Shown here piece by piece: positions 1-7,900 of a stretch of DNA of 13,160 nt. Where the stretch lies: NCBI GenBank assembly GCA_036521995.1, contig DATDGR010000095.1:1-13160 (forward strand). Direction: 5' to 3'. Every line of letters starts with the position of its first letter. Positions within the stretch are counted from its first letter, which is position 1. Source of the DNA: Gp13-AA77 sp036521995 (GTDB taxonomy: Bacteria; Acidobacteriota; Terriglobia; UBA7540). A program made the translations under genes and the position numbers. Under the pieces are notes generated by a model. That model was not told the origin of the DNA, made no database searches, and worked only from the letters and a program-made list of their open reading frames with translations.

Positions 1-431
1 GGGTTTCATCCGGGGAGGCAGATGCCGGCGTCGTGATCCACGAAGGGCAGTTGACCTATGGTCTGGAAGGCTTAAGCAAGCTGGTGGACCTTGGGGAGTG
101 GTGGCAGGGCGAGACGGGCCTGCCGCTACCGTTGGGCGGCAACGTCATCCGGAGGGCGCTTGGGCCGGCGGTGATCAGCGAAGCGGCGCGGCTGCTCAAA
201 GAGAGCATCCAATACGGGCTCGATCACCGCGAAGAGGCGCTGGTTTATGCCATGCAGTTCTCGCGGGGGCTCGACCCCGCGACCGCGGACCGCTTCATCG
301 CCATGTACGTGAACGACTGGACGCTCGATTACGGCGAACGCGGCCGGCGAGCCGTCCAGTTGCTGCTGGATCGTGGCTTCGAGGCCGGCGTACTGCCGGC
401 GCGAGTGCAGGCCGAGTTCATCCCGTCGTAG
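1..431 (+). CDS. mqnD: 1,4-dihydroxy-6-naphthoate synthase MqnD, C-terminal part (5' end outside window)
   Basis: MqnD acts in the futalosine (alternative) menaquinone pathway, turning cyclic dehypoxanthine futalosine into 1,4-dihydroxy-6-naphthoate in the cytoplasm. The frame is open from base 3 with no start, so about 142 C-terminal residues of a protein usually near 280 are visible. The family signature is clear: HEGQLTYG, then VDLGEWW, then TGLPLPLGGNVIRR, and near the end YVNDWTLDYGERGRRAV. These are the periplasmic-binding-protein-like fold residues that distinguish MqnD from its relative MqnA. A GTG at 33 sits inside the conserved block (DAGVVIHEG) and is not a start. The gene ends with TAG at 429-431 and converges with the M50 gene after only 13 bases. 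Identification is confident. Confidence 0.93.
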   Translation, partial: VSSGEADAGVVIHEGQLTYGLEGLSKLVDLGEWWQGETGLPLPLGGNVIRRALGPAVISEAARLLKESIQYGLDHREEALVYAMQFSRGLDPATADRFIAMYVNDWTLDYGERGRRAVQLLLDRGFEAGVLPARVQAEFIPS

Positions 432-444
432 GTTTCCCGGACGC

Positions 445-1155
445 CTATCCGTAACCCGCACCAGGATAGAGCAGGTTAAGGGCGGCAGCGAAGATCGGAC
501 GGAAGAGGAAATCGAATACCTTCCAGGCCAGAAGGAGCCCCACCAACGCCAGAGTGCGATTTCGGCCGGCGTCAGCCAGGCGCCGCCCCAGACTCTCGGG
601 AAGCAGAAGCCCGATGGCCGCGATGCCGTCAAGGGGCGGGACCGGGAGCAGGTTGAAGGCCCCCAGCAGCAGGTTCAGGGAAAAGAGAATGCTCACCAGA
701 GCTGCCACCGCGCTGGCCACGGACCCGTCCGGCGAGGCGGCTCCAACGACGTGTGCGAAATTAACCTGCCTGGGCAGCGCGAAGGCTCCAAAGGTGAGGC
801 CTACGCGAATGCTGGCCGCGGCGACGACCACCAGAGTGAAATTAGCTGCTGGTCCGGCGAGGGCCATCCAGGCGGCGCGACGCGGATACTGGCGCCGCCA
901 GCCAGGGTCGTAGGGCGCGCTCGCCCACCCGATCATCCATCCGCCTATCAGGTACGACAAGATCGGCACCATCACTGTGCCGAAGGGCTCGCGCCGGATG
1001 TGCGGGATGGGATTGAGCGTCATCTGGCCGGCGAGGAAGGCCGTAGGATCGCCACCCAGCTTGGCTGCGAGGGCATGAGCGCCCTCGTGGCAGGTCAGAG
1101 ACAGAAGAAAGGCGACGTACCAGAGAAGCCCCAAAGCCAGCGTGTCCGGGTTCAT
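445..1155 (-). CDS. Site-2-protease-type M50 membrane metalloprotease
   Basis: This is a 236-residue polytopic membrane protein of the M50 (site-2 protease) family, zinc proteases that cleave substrates within the membrane. The zinc site is visible: H23-E24-x-x-H27 (HEGAH) in the first membrane segment, and D176 in NLLPVPPLDG (168-177) in a late one. The family-typical LNPIPHI...EPFGT (47-60) and AGPAAN (100-105) lie between them. There are about five hydrophobic segments and no PDZ domain, so it belongs to the short PDZ-less class rather than the RseP class. The ATG at 1153-1155 has no strong Shine-Dalgarno. It is convergent with mqnD and lies 124 bases downstream of the STAS gene on the same strand. 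The substrate cannot be told from sequence. Confidence 0.9.
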   Translation of the reverse strand: MNPDTLALGLLWYVAFLLSLTCHEGAHALAAKLGGDPTAFLAGQMTLNPIPHIRREPFGTVMVPILSYLIGGWMIGWASAPYDPGWRRQYPRRAAWMALAGPAANFTLVVVAAASIRVGLTFGAFALPRQVNFAHVVGAASPDGSVASAVAALVSILFSLNLLLGAFNLLPVPPLDGIAAIGLLLPESLGRRLADAGRNRTLALVGLLLAWKVFDFLFRPIFAAALNLLYPGAGYG

Positions 1156-1279
1156 TTTGCCGGGTCACCCATAACACCCGCGGGATCGAGTCGGGACCCC
1201 ATCATTCCCGCGAGAGGCTGGGTCAACCCGGACGCCTGGCGCGCTAAGCAACCGGTCAATCCTTGAAGTTCGCTGCTTT

Positions 1280-1723
1280 TCACTCCGACGCACCGGCTGG
1301 GCGTCTTCGGGCGCGCGCGGATTTCGGAGCTTCCAGTGGCTGGGGAGTTTCTTCCGGCTTCGCACTTTGTGCGGCCCGGTAAAGCTGTTCGATCCGCGCC
1401 AAGCCGGCGTTTTCGTCCTCGACCAGGTCAAAGAACTGGCTCAGCTTGACGCCGTCGAGGATTCGCCGCACGTGAGGATTCATGCCGCTCAGCACGATGA
1501 CGGCGCTGGCCTCGGCCGCAAGCTCCCGGCTGCCGGCCAGGAAACCGAGTCCCGTCGAGTCAATATAGGGGACCTCTCCGAAGTCAAATAGGAACTTTCG
1601 GGTTCCCGCTTCGATCAAGTCCAGCACTTTTTGGCGCAGGAAGGGGCCGTCACTGCCGGCTACAAACTTGCCGCTCAAGCTCAGGATAGAAACGTCGTCT
1701 TTGAAGCGGAGCGTGACTCTCAC
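1280..1723 (-). CDS. STAS-domain protein (anti-sigma factor antagonist family)
   Basis: This protein of 147 residues has one STAS domain (about 1-110), the fold of SpoIIAA-type anti-anti-sigma factors that bind an anti-sigma kinase and are switched off by phosphorylation. The opening strand (VTLRFKDDVSILSLSG) and the helix cap IDSTGLGFL (54-62) fit, with S56 in the usual phosphoacceptor position. A Pro/Ala/Arg-rich, probably unstructured tail covers about 112-147. I chose GTG at 1723 because GAGG lies 6 bases upstream and the STAS fold begins right there. The longer reading from TTG at 1843 adds 40 residues that look non-coding and has no Shine-Dalgarno. No partner anti-sigma factor or sigma factor is present nearby, so the target is unknown. 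It could instead be a stand-alone STAS adaptor. Confidence 0.85.
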   Translation of the reverse strand: MRVTLRFKDDVSILSLSGKFVAGSDGPFLRQKVLDLIEAGTRKFLFDFGEVPYIDSTGLGFLAGSRELAAEASAVIVLSGMNPHVRRILDGVKLSQFFDLVEDENAGLARIEQLYRAAQSAKPEETPQPLEAPKSARARRRPAGASE

Positions 1724-1924
1724 GGCCGACCTCGTGCGGCGGAACTCGTCCGCCCGGGAAGCCCATTGGCGGTTGGAAAAGCTTACCGCCGCCGGTCCAT
1801 CTGGAAACTCGTACGGCAGGAAGCCGTCACCGATCACCTTCAATGCTAGGAGACGAGGAGGCGGCTGTCAAGTGCAGCCACGTCGTCACCATTCTGCAGT
1901 GCAGACGGGGGATCTGGAACGATC

Positions 1925-2001
1925 TGGTGGGCCTGGGTAGAGTTGAACTACCGACCTCACCCTTATCAGGGGTGCGCTCTAGCCACCTGAGCTACAGGCC
2001 C
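1925..2001 (-). tRNA. tRNA-Ile(GAU): tRNA-Ile (anticodon GAU), CCA encoded
   Basis: Read on the minus strand, the 77 bases fold as a complete cloverleaf. The acceptor GGGCCTG pairs with CAGGCCC, the discriminator is A and CCA is encoded. The D stem is GCTC/GAGC. The anticodon stem CACCC/GGGTG encloses CTGATAA, giving anticodon GAT. The variable loop is AGGTC, and the T stem GGTAG/CTACC encloses TTCAACT. All stems are perfectly paired. tRNA-Ile(GAU) commonly sits in 16S-23S spacers, but no rRNA lies within the roughly 2 kb upstream or 11 kb downstream that are visible. It has its own promoter at 2049-2077. Confidence 0.97.
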
Positions 2002-2047
2002 GCGACTACAGCGTCCACTCGGCGTGGAATCGAACCGGACGCTTTTT
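1988..2047 (-). other. 5' leader hairpin of the tRNA-Ile precursor
   Basis: Between promoter and tRNA, AGCGTCC and GGACGCT (about 2007-2046) form a 7-bp inverted repeat with a 20-base loop. In the minus-strand transcript it would be at the very 5' end of the precursor. Read on the plus strand the same hairpin is followed by six T, which resembles a terminator, but no plus-strand gene ends here. Its role (leader stability, or blocking antisense transcription) is inference. The loop holds GGTTCGATTCC, which looks like a tRNA T-loop but lacks a paired stem. Confidence 0.35.
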
Positions 2048-2048
2048 T

Positions 2049-2077
2049 AGTATAGGCTGACCGGCGGGTTGGCGCAA
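2049..2077 (-). promoter_or_regulatory. Promoter of the tRNA-Ile gene
   Basis: On the minus strand a -35-like TTGCGC (2077-2072) is followed after exactly 17 bases by TATACT (2054-2049), which matches the -10 consensus at five of six positions. Transcription would begin near 2042, about 40 bases before the mature tRNA 5' end. The -35 match is only three of six. The spacing and position make the site likely. Confidence 0.6.
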
Positions 2078-2146
2078 GCTCGGTACGCCACCCTCTCGGA
2101 AGCCGCCGGCGCGAGCATCAGATCAAGAAGATGACGAACCGTTCGT

Positions 2147-2195
2147 TGGATCGAGGCGTTGCTTATTGACGATCCTCGCTGCGCGGCTCGATCCA
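2147..2195 (-). terminator. Inverted repeat after the thioredoxin gene, possible 3' hairpin
   Basis: TGGATCGAG and CTCGATCCA (2147-2155 and 2187-2195) form a perfect 9-bp inverted repeat around a 31-base loop, starting 7 bases after the TlpA-like stop. No strong T-run follows on the minus strand, so this is not a classic intrinsic terminator. It may stabilise the mRNA 3' end. A second dyad, ACGAAC-C-GTTCGT, lies at 2134-2146. Confidence 0.35.
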
Positions 2196-2201
2196 TCGCC
2201 C

Positions 2202-2756
2202 TCAGAGTTTCGCGCCCAGCTCCGCCTCCAGCACGGTCTCGATCGCGGGGTTGAGACCCGCATGCGAGTGAAGCACCTTGCCCGCAGGATCCACCACAAA
2301 AAGGATCGGGATGCCATAGGCCTGGTAACTGTCTGCGGCCTGGCCGCGGTCATCGATCAGGACCGGAAAGGGCAGCTTGTTCGCTTCGGCGTAGTGGCGC
2401 GCCGCCTCAGGGTCCTGGTCGATGCTGACGGCCAGCAGCTCGACATTCGGGTTGCGGTTCTGACGGTAGAAAGACTCGAGCAAGGGCATCTCGAGGCGGC
2501 AGGGACCACACCAGCTTGCCCAGAACGCCAGAACTACCGTCTTCTTTCCGCGGTAATCGGAGAGTTTCACCACCCTGCCGTCGAGCGCCTTGAGCGTGAA
2601 GTCCGGCGCCACGCTGCCGGTTAGCGGACTGTCGTCGCCCTCATCGGCGGCGACCTCCGCTTGCCTGGCCCGTTTCGTAAGCCAGCCAGACAAGACAATC
2701 AGCAGGATCAGCCCGAGAGCCAGGAGCAGGGTCTTGCGCGGATTCATGCCAGCCAT
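2202..2756 (-). CDS. TlpA/ResA-like membrane-anchored thiol:disulfide oxidoreductase
   Basis: The protein has 184 residues: a short positive N terminus, one membrane segment (about 9-26), a charged linker and a thioredoxin/AhpC-TSA-type domain (about 45-184) that would face the periplasm. The redox motif WCGPC has C83 and C86, and the conserved cis-proline appears as GIPILFVVD (P150). APDFTL, LSDYRGK and the insert between strands are typical of the TlpA/ResA group, which reduces disulfides in apocytochrome c or in copper-binding assembly factors. No cytochrome maturation gene is adjacent, so the partner is unknown. The start could be ATG 2756 or the in-frame ATG three codons later (2747). 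Neither has a good Shine-Dalgarno. It is divergent from the small gene at 2899. Confidence 0.9.
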   Translation of the reverse strand: MAGMNPRKTLLLALGLILLIVLSGWLTKRARQAEVAADEGDDSPLTGSVAPDFTLKALDGRVVKLSDYRGKKTVVLAFWASWCGPCRLEMPLLESFYRQNRNPNVELLAVSIDQDPEAARHYAEANKLPFPVLIDDRGQAADSYQAYGIPILFVVDPAGKVLHSHAGLNPAIETVLEAELGAKL

Positions 2757-2898
2757 ATCTTAACCGAAGCGCCGGTCCTGCAGCGCGAAACTTGAGGCCC
2801 TTGAGACCGCACGTTCCGGCAAGTGTCAGCACGGTGAGAGAATTCCTCTAACCGCGACGCGGCGCTCCAAGACAGCCATTTTGTGGCACACTGAAGAT

Positions 2899-3162
2899 AT
2901 GGCGCGTGGTTGGGAGAGCAAATCGGTGGAAGCCCAGATGGAATCCGCCCAGTCGCAGCCCGCGCCCGCCGCGGGTCGGCTCACTGCGGACCAACGCGCC
3001 CGGCTGCGGGAACTCGAAGGCCTTGGGCTGTCCCGCACGCGAGTGCTTCGAGACCTCGCTTCGGCAACTCATCCCCGTCATCGCGAAGTTCTCGAATCCG
3101 CCCTGAAGCATCTGGAGGAGAAGATCACAGCCTTGAACCAGGCGGCGCCTCCGGGATCTTAG
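2899..3162 (+). CDS. Small charged protein of unknown function (87 residues)
   Basis: I do not recognise a named family. The protein is soluble and strongly charged, with no signal peptide or membrane segment. It opens MARGWESKSVE and continues through a low-complexity Gln/Ala/Pro patch. From about residue 27 it has a helical half (ADQRARLRELEGLGLSRTRV, then LESALKHLEEKITAL) rich in Arg, Glu and Leu, consistent with a helical hairpin or short coiled coil. I chose ATG 2899. An in-frame TTG at 2881 would add six residues. There is no strong Shine-Dalgarno. It counts as coding because the amino-acid composition is protein-like and the opposite-strand readings are not. It is divergent from the TlpA-like gene, 142 bases apart. 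Confidence 0.65.
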   Translation: MARGWESKSVEAQMESAQSQPAPAAGRLTADQRARLRELEGLGLSRTRVLRDLASATHPRHREVLESALKHLEEKITALNQAAPPGS

Positions 3163-3273
3163 CCGCCGCCGTCGACCTACGTGATTCTGCTGCGAAGGCT
3201 CGTCCCGCTTGAGACAAACTCTTGGTCACCGGTTAGGTTCAGATCATTGATTCAATGAGGCTTATGTCTATTT

Positions 3274-3321
3274 GCAAGATTTTTGTTGCCGTTGGGGGAA
3301 TCCGCGGCTTCCCAATCTTGC
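3274..3321. other. Compound stem-loop in the T-rich region
   Basis: An outer stem GCAAGA/TCTTGC (3274-3279 with 3316-3321) encloses an inner stem TTGGG-AA/TTCCCAA (3292-3300 with 3309-3315, two G bulged) with loop TCCGCGGC. The arms are separated on the 5' side by a 12-base T-rich bulge. Thirteen pairs in total make this the strongest local fold seen in the gap. No T-run follows, so it is not an obvious terminator. Confidence 0.45.
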
Positions 3322-3375
3322 TGTATTTGATTGATCAGAAGTGACTTATCTCAATCTCGTTGCAACGGGCTCTGT

Positions 3376-3485
3376 TTCAGCTTTGGATGTAGCCTCGTTT
3401 TGTTGATTCTAAAGGGCATTCCAGCTTTGGTCTAGCCCCCGGCTTTTGATTATGTTGTTGATTCTAAATAACATTCCAGCTTTGG
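3376..3485. repeat. Degenerate tandem-like repeat, two good copies and one partial
   Basis: Copies at 3400-3430 and 3455-3485 are 31 bases long and agree at 28 positions. Two 14-base halves (TTGTTGATTCTAAA and CATTCCAGCTTTGG) are identical and flank a three-base variable centre (GGG in one, TAA in the other). A partial earlier copy of the second half (TTCAGCTTTGG) lies at 3376-3386 and is also followed by TAGCC, as copy one is. The period is 44 to 55 bases. The last copy is followed by a G-rich block and GGTACC. Confidence 0.75.
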
Positions 3486-3741
3486 CATTTAGGGGGGTGG
3501 GGGGTACCCTCTTTCGCCCCAGGCCGCGCGTTTTTAGCGTAAACATGTGGGCTAGTCGAGTGATCTCTCGCCCATCCCGTCTCTGCAAGTCTAACCCGTC
3601 AGCCATATCCCATTGTGTCGAAATTTCAGGCGGCGGTCAAGGCGTTTCGATGCCGTCGTGATCATTGAGGATCACAAGCCCTCGTTCACACAAACTCACG
3701 CGCCCTCGCCGCTGAGGAGAGCGCCCCAGCAGGCTGCTAGT

Positions 3742-4680
3742 CTAGTCCACGCGATGCAGCGCCACCTCCATAAACTTCGAGGCCTCAATCATGTCCGGTG
3801 CCGTGAACACCACCGTGTCGGGGCGCGGGCGCTCGACTCCAGGCAGGTAAGAGAGAATCTCAGCGTCCAGCAATTGCTGAAAAGTGATGGCCAGGCGCAC
3901 GGGGTGGGCGATGCGATAGGGCTTGATCCCAGCGCGCCGTTCGACTCCGCGCTTCATGCCGACGCGGATCAGCTCGCGCGCCTGCTCCGGCGGCAGCATG
4001 ATGGCGGCATGATACCCCAGCGAGTGCTTCACTTCGGCGGTTTCGATGCCGCCCAGCAGGGTTTTGGCTTCTTCGCCGGCCATCTGGTCGCCCGAGAGAA
4101 AGACGACGGGCACTCCGAACTCTCCGGCGATGGCGGCGTCAAAGCCGATCTCCCCCACTGCGGTGCCGTCGAGCGCGAGAGTCATGGTCCCGTTGAAGGT
4201 GTGAGGCAGGGTGGCGCCGGCCGTGCCTTCGCTCGCATGAAAGCCGACGAAAGCGGCGGCGGCGAAGGTATTGTCGATGCCTCCCATCATGCCGAGCGGA
4301 CGCGGCCAGCCGCGAATCAGGCGCGCCCGCTTGTCGAAAAGGTCGAGGTCGATGTTCTGGCCGTCGGCGTGGGAATCGCTTACCAGGACCTCGGTGGCTC
4401 CGGCGTCAAAAGCGCCCGCCACGGCGGCATTGGCTTCCTCGGTGAGCAGGCGGCGGAACTCCTGGTACTCGCGGCCGCTGGAAGACGATTGCACCGAAGT
4501 GCTCACTCCATCCACGCCTTCCATGTCGGTGGAGATATAGACCTTGAGACCCGTCTGTGCCGCAGCTCGCAGTGCGAGAAGGCTGAGACTCAGGATCAGA
4601 ATGAAGCGCCGCGCGCGCGGCAGGCCCAAGACGCCCGCTTTCACGCGACCCCGTATGCGATCCTGGACCGACTGATCCAT
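3742..4680 (-). CDS. dppA: M55-family D-aminopeptidase (DppA-like), exported
   Basis: M55 enzymes are zinc D-aminopeptidases that release D-amino acids such as D-Ala from peptides, as in use of peptidoglycan-derived dipeptides. Numbered from ATG 4680 (312 residues), the expected zinc ligands are D52 and E54 (ISTDMEG), H104 (SDSHADG), H148 (GFHASEG) and E177 (VGEIG). Their spacing (52, 44, 29) equals that recalled for Bacillus DppA ligands D8, E10, H60, H104 and E133. Unlike the cytoplasmic Bacillus enzyme, this one has a signal peptide (RR at 24-25, hydrophobic 26-37, AAA-Q near 39-42), so it likely acts in the periplasm. ATG 4680 has GGAAG nine bases upstream. A GTG at 4644 would give a more usual short signal peptide, and a TTG at 4707 is less likely. 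No dipeptide transporter is adjacent. Confidence 0.9.
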   Translation of the reverse strand: MDQSVQDRIRGRVKAGVLGLPRARRFILILSLSLLALRAAAQTGLKVYISTDMEGVDGVSTSVQSSSSGREYQEFRRLLTEEANAAVAGAFDAGATEVLVSDSHADGQNIDLDLFDKRARLIRGWPRPLGMMGGIDNTFAAAAFVGFHASEGTAGATLPHTFNGTMTLALDGTAVGEIGFDAAIAGEFGVPVVFLSGDQMAGEEAKTLLGGIETAEVKHSLGYHAAIMLPPEQARELIRVGMKRGVERRAGIKPYRIAHPVRLAITFQQLLDAEILSYLPGVERPRPDTVVFTAPDMIEASKFMEVALHRVD

Positions 4681-4838
4681 GCCGATCGGCTTCCGTAGTG
4701 CTTTCAAGGTTTCGAATTCAGATCATAGCCTGCTTCTGAACCCAGGCCGCTGACAAGCGCTAACTCAAGCGGAATTCCTTCCGAATAGCCCGCCATCCGT
4801 CCAGATCCGTAAATCCTTGGCGACAAGCGAGGAGTAAT

Positions 4839-4891
4839 CCTGCGAAGGCGCAGGCGAATGGGCCAACTTCCGAGTGACCGACCACCCATTC
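4839..4891 (-). terminator. Tandem hairpins downstream of the RND pump gene
   Basis: Downstream of the czcA stop on the minus strand come GAATGGG/CCCATTC (4891-4885 with 4862-4856, 22-base loop) and then CCTGCG-CCTT-CGCAGG (4854-4839, 6 bp with a tetraloop). The second hairpin is compact and stable but lacks a T-run. Together they may mark or protect the 3' end of the efflux transcript. Confidence 0.35.
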
Positions 4892-4925
4892 CCTGTCATC
4901 TAGGAGTGAATGAATGGCGCTTCGC

Positions 4926-7900
4926 TCACACTTGCAGAACGTCTCCCTCGCGCGCCACCATCTGGTAGAGCACGGGGTTGACAAAGAATCCGAGGAACAA
5001 GCGCGAAATCAGTCCGGCCACTACGACAATGGCGAACGGGCGCTGGGTGTCGGAACCGATGCCGTGGGAAAGGGCGGCAGGCAGCAGACCAAGGCACGCT
5101 ACCAGGGCGGTCATCATAATGGGACGCAAACGGAGCAGGGAAGCCTCATACGTGGCTTCGCGGATTCCCTTGCCTTCCAGCCGCAGCTTGTTGATGTATG
5201 AGACCAGAATGACGGCCGTCTCCACCGAGACGCCCATCAGGGCCAGTAGTCCGAGAACTGACGAAACACTGAAGGGCGTGTGCGTCAGCTTCAGAGCGAG
5301 CAAGGCGCCTACGGGCTCGGTCATCACGACTCCGAGCGCGATGGTGATGGGAAACTTGAAGTTTCCATATAGCGCAAAGAGGATCAGAAAGATCAGAACC
5401 ACGGTGAGCGGCCCGATGATGGCGAGCTGACTGCGCGCGGCCAGGTACTCGTCATACTCGCCTCCCCAGTTCATCCAGTAACCCGAGGGCAACCTGACGA
5501 CGGCATTGACCGCCCGCTGCCCATCGGACACGGCGCGGGCCAGGTCTCGCCCCACGATGCTGTACTGAATGCCGATATAGCGCGAGTTGTTCTCCCGATA
5601 GATGAAAGAGGCGCCGTTCCCTTGCTGAATGTCCGCGAGGGCGCTCAAGGGGATCTGCTGCCCGCCTGGCGTTCCCACCAGCAGGCTCCCAATCTGGTGC
5701 GCGCTCGACCGGAACTGGGGCTCGGTGCGGACCACAAGGTCGAAAAGCTTTTCACCCTGGATCACTTGCGTGGTCGCCTGGCCCCCCACCGCGGCCTGCA
5801 CCACCGCCTCCACGTCCGAGACATTGATGCCGTAACGGGCGATCTGTTCGCGGTTCACGTCCACGAGCAGGCTCGGCTGTCCCAGCTCGCGCACCACGGT
5901 CAGTTCGGTGAAACCGGGTACGCGGCTCAGCACCTGCTTGATCTGAAGGGCTTTGTCCTGAAGCACATGCAGGTCAGTTCCGTACACCTTGACCGCGAGC
6001 GCGCTCTTCAGTCCGGTCAGAGCCTCATCAACCGCATCTTCAGCGGGCTGCGTGAAATTGAAGATGATGCCGGGGTAGGATTCGAGGCGGCGGCGAATGG
6101 AGTCGGTCAGTTCATCTTTGGTGCGGAGTTCACCGCTCCAGGCTCGGTCCTTGTAAGGTTTGAGGCCCACGTAAAACTCGACATTGAAAAACCCGGTGGG
6201 ATCGGTGCCGTCGTCGGGTCGCCCGAGCTCGGAGCCTACTTCGGTCACCTGAGGGTAAGACATCAGGATATCGCGGATCTGAGGCGCAATCTTGCTGGCC
6301 TCATCGAAGGAGATGGTATACGGCATCGTGGCCCTAACCCAGAGCGCGCCTTCGTCAAGGTGAGGCATGAACTCACCGCCGATGGCCGGCGCGAGGAGCA
6401 GCGTACCTGCGAAAATGAGGGCCGCCACCGCAAGGGTCAGCTTGGGACGATCCAGGCACCAGTTGAGCTCACCAGCATAAACGCGCTTTACCCACTCAAA
6501 GGGCCGGTTCACGCGTTCCTTCACCCCGCTCTTGAACCAATAAGAAGCCAGCACCGGCACCAGGGTAAGAGCCAGGATCAACGCGCCGATCAAGGCGAAG
6601 GACATCGTATCGGCCATGGGATCGAAAAGCTTGCCCGAGGGTCCCGTCAAGGCATAGATCGGCACGTATCCGGCGATGATCACGGCCACGGAGTAGAAGA
6701 CCGGCCGGTCGACATCTCGAGCCGCCGCCAGGATCACGTCATTCAGCTTGTAGTCCTGGCCCTGGCGAAGCCCCAGTTCGCGGTAAATGTTCTCCATGAT
6801 CACCACGGTGCCGTCGATAATGATTCCGAAGTCGACGGCGCCGATGGAGAGCAGATTCGCCGAAACGTCGTGGAGCCGCAGGAAGATAAATGCAAAGAGC
6901 AACGCCAGAGGAATGGTGAGCGCCGTGATGATGGCCGCGCGCACGCTCACCAGGAAGAACATCAACACGACCAAGACCAGGATCATGCCGCGCAGCAGGT
7001 TCCCTTCCACCGTGTCGGTGGTGAGCTGAACGAGGGCACTGCGATCATAGAAGGGCCGGATCTTCACGTCGGACGGCAGCACCTGGCGGTTGAGCTGCTC
7101 GGTTTTCTGCTCCACACGCTTCAATACATTTTGGGTCTGCTCGCCACGCCGCATGAGGATGACGCCTTCCACGGCGTCATCGTTCTTCTCGAAACCGAAC
7201 TGGCCCAACCGGGGAGCGTGCCCGATGGTCACCTGCGCCACGTCGCGGACCCGGACGGGCGCGCCATTATTGCTGGCCACTACGATGTTGCCGATGTCCT
7301 CAATGTCCTTCACGAGACCGAGACCGCGCACATAGTAGAACTGGCCACCTTGCTGATAAAAGCCACCGCCGGTGTTGCCGTTGTTCGCGGCCAGAGCCTG
7401 CATGACCTGGGGCACGGTGAGGTGGTAGGAGTAGAGGCGCGCCGGATCCAGGAGCACCTGGTACTGCATGACGGTGCCCCCGAAGCCCGAATCGTCCGCC
7501 ACGCCGGGAATTGACTTGTAGGCGCGCTCCAGCACCCAATCCTCGATGGTCTTCAGCTCCTGGGGCGTGTGGTCCGGGCTCTCGATCACGTAGCGGTAGA
7601 CCAGGCCGCTCGGGCTGAAGAGCGGTGCGAGCGAAGGCGTTACACCGCCCGGCAAAGTCACGTCGCTCAAGCGCTCGAAGGCGACCTGGCGGGCGAAGTA
7701 ATTGTCGGTATCGTCTTCAAAAGTGAGAATGACGTCGGAGAGCCCATAAAGCGAGATGGAGCGCATCACCACGAGCTGCGGGACGCCGTTCATCTCCACT
7801 TCAATCGGCAGGGTTACGAGGCGCTCCACCTCTTCGGCCGCGTGGCCCTCCCACTGCGTGATGAGCTCAACCATGGGAGGTGAGAGGTCAGGATAGGCGT

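Larger units (their letters stand above)
3163..3741. other. Gene-free, T-rich intergenic region
   Basis: These 579 bases carry no convincing coding sequence. From about 3200 to 3610 the composition is visibly richer in A/T than the flanking genes. The stretch contains a 13-base dyad (CATTGA-T-TCAATG, 3245-3257), a compound hairpin (3274-3321), a degenerate repeat (3376-3485) and a long G-run block (3491-3507). The next part to the M55 gene end at 3742 shows nothing I can name. It could be an untranslated RNA, a repeat element or a decayed insertion. Confidence 0.6.

Noticed and set aside
373..1266. Plus-strand reading frame of 297 codons opposite the M50 gene
   Set aside because: It overlaps the end of mqnD and runs antisense to the M50 protease. 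Low-complexity Arg/Gln/Gly composition marks it as a shadow.
1724..1843. N-terminal extension of the STAS protein from TTG 1843
   Set aside because: It has no Shine-Dalgarno, the composition is unlike the domain, and a GTG with GAGG sits exactly at the start of the fold.
2007..2047. Plus-strand intrinsic terminator (hairpin plus six T) or a fossil tRNA
   Set aside because: No plus-strand gene ends there, and the T-loop-like bases lack a matching stem. It is better read as the leader hairpin of the minus-strand tRNA.
3400..3485. CRISPR array
   Set aside because: There are only two full copies, which differ in the centre, with a 24-base spacer between them and no cas genes. A degenerate repeat explains it better.
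3491..3507. G-quadruplex in the GGGGGG-T-GGGGGG block
   Set aside because: Only two long G-tracts with a single interrupting base are present. A four-tract quadruplex with loops is not clearly available, so only the repeat context is reported.
3613..4698. Plus-strand reading frame of 361 codons opposite the M55 gene
   Set aside because: It is antisense to a protein with all catalytic motifs intact. The product has no recognisable domain or start signal.
5622..7514. Long plus-strand reading frame of 630 codons opposite czcA
   Set aside because: It lies wholly opposite a clearly identified pump gene. Its product is His/Arg/Gln-rich with no family features. Long antisense frames are expected in GC-rich genes.
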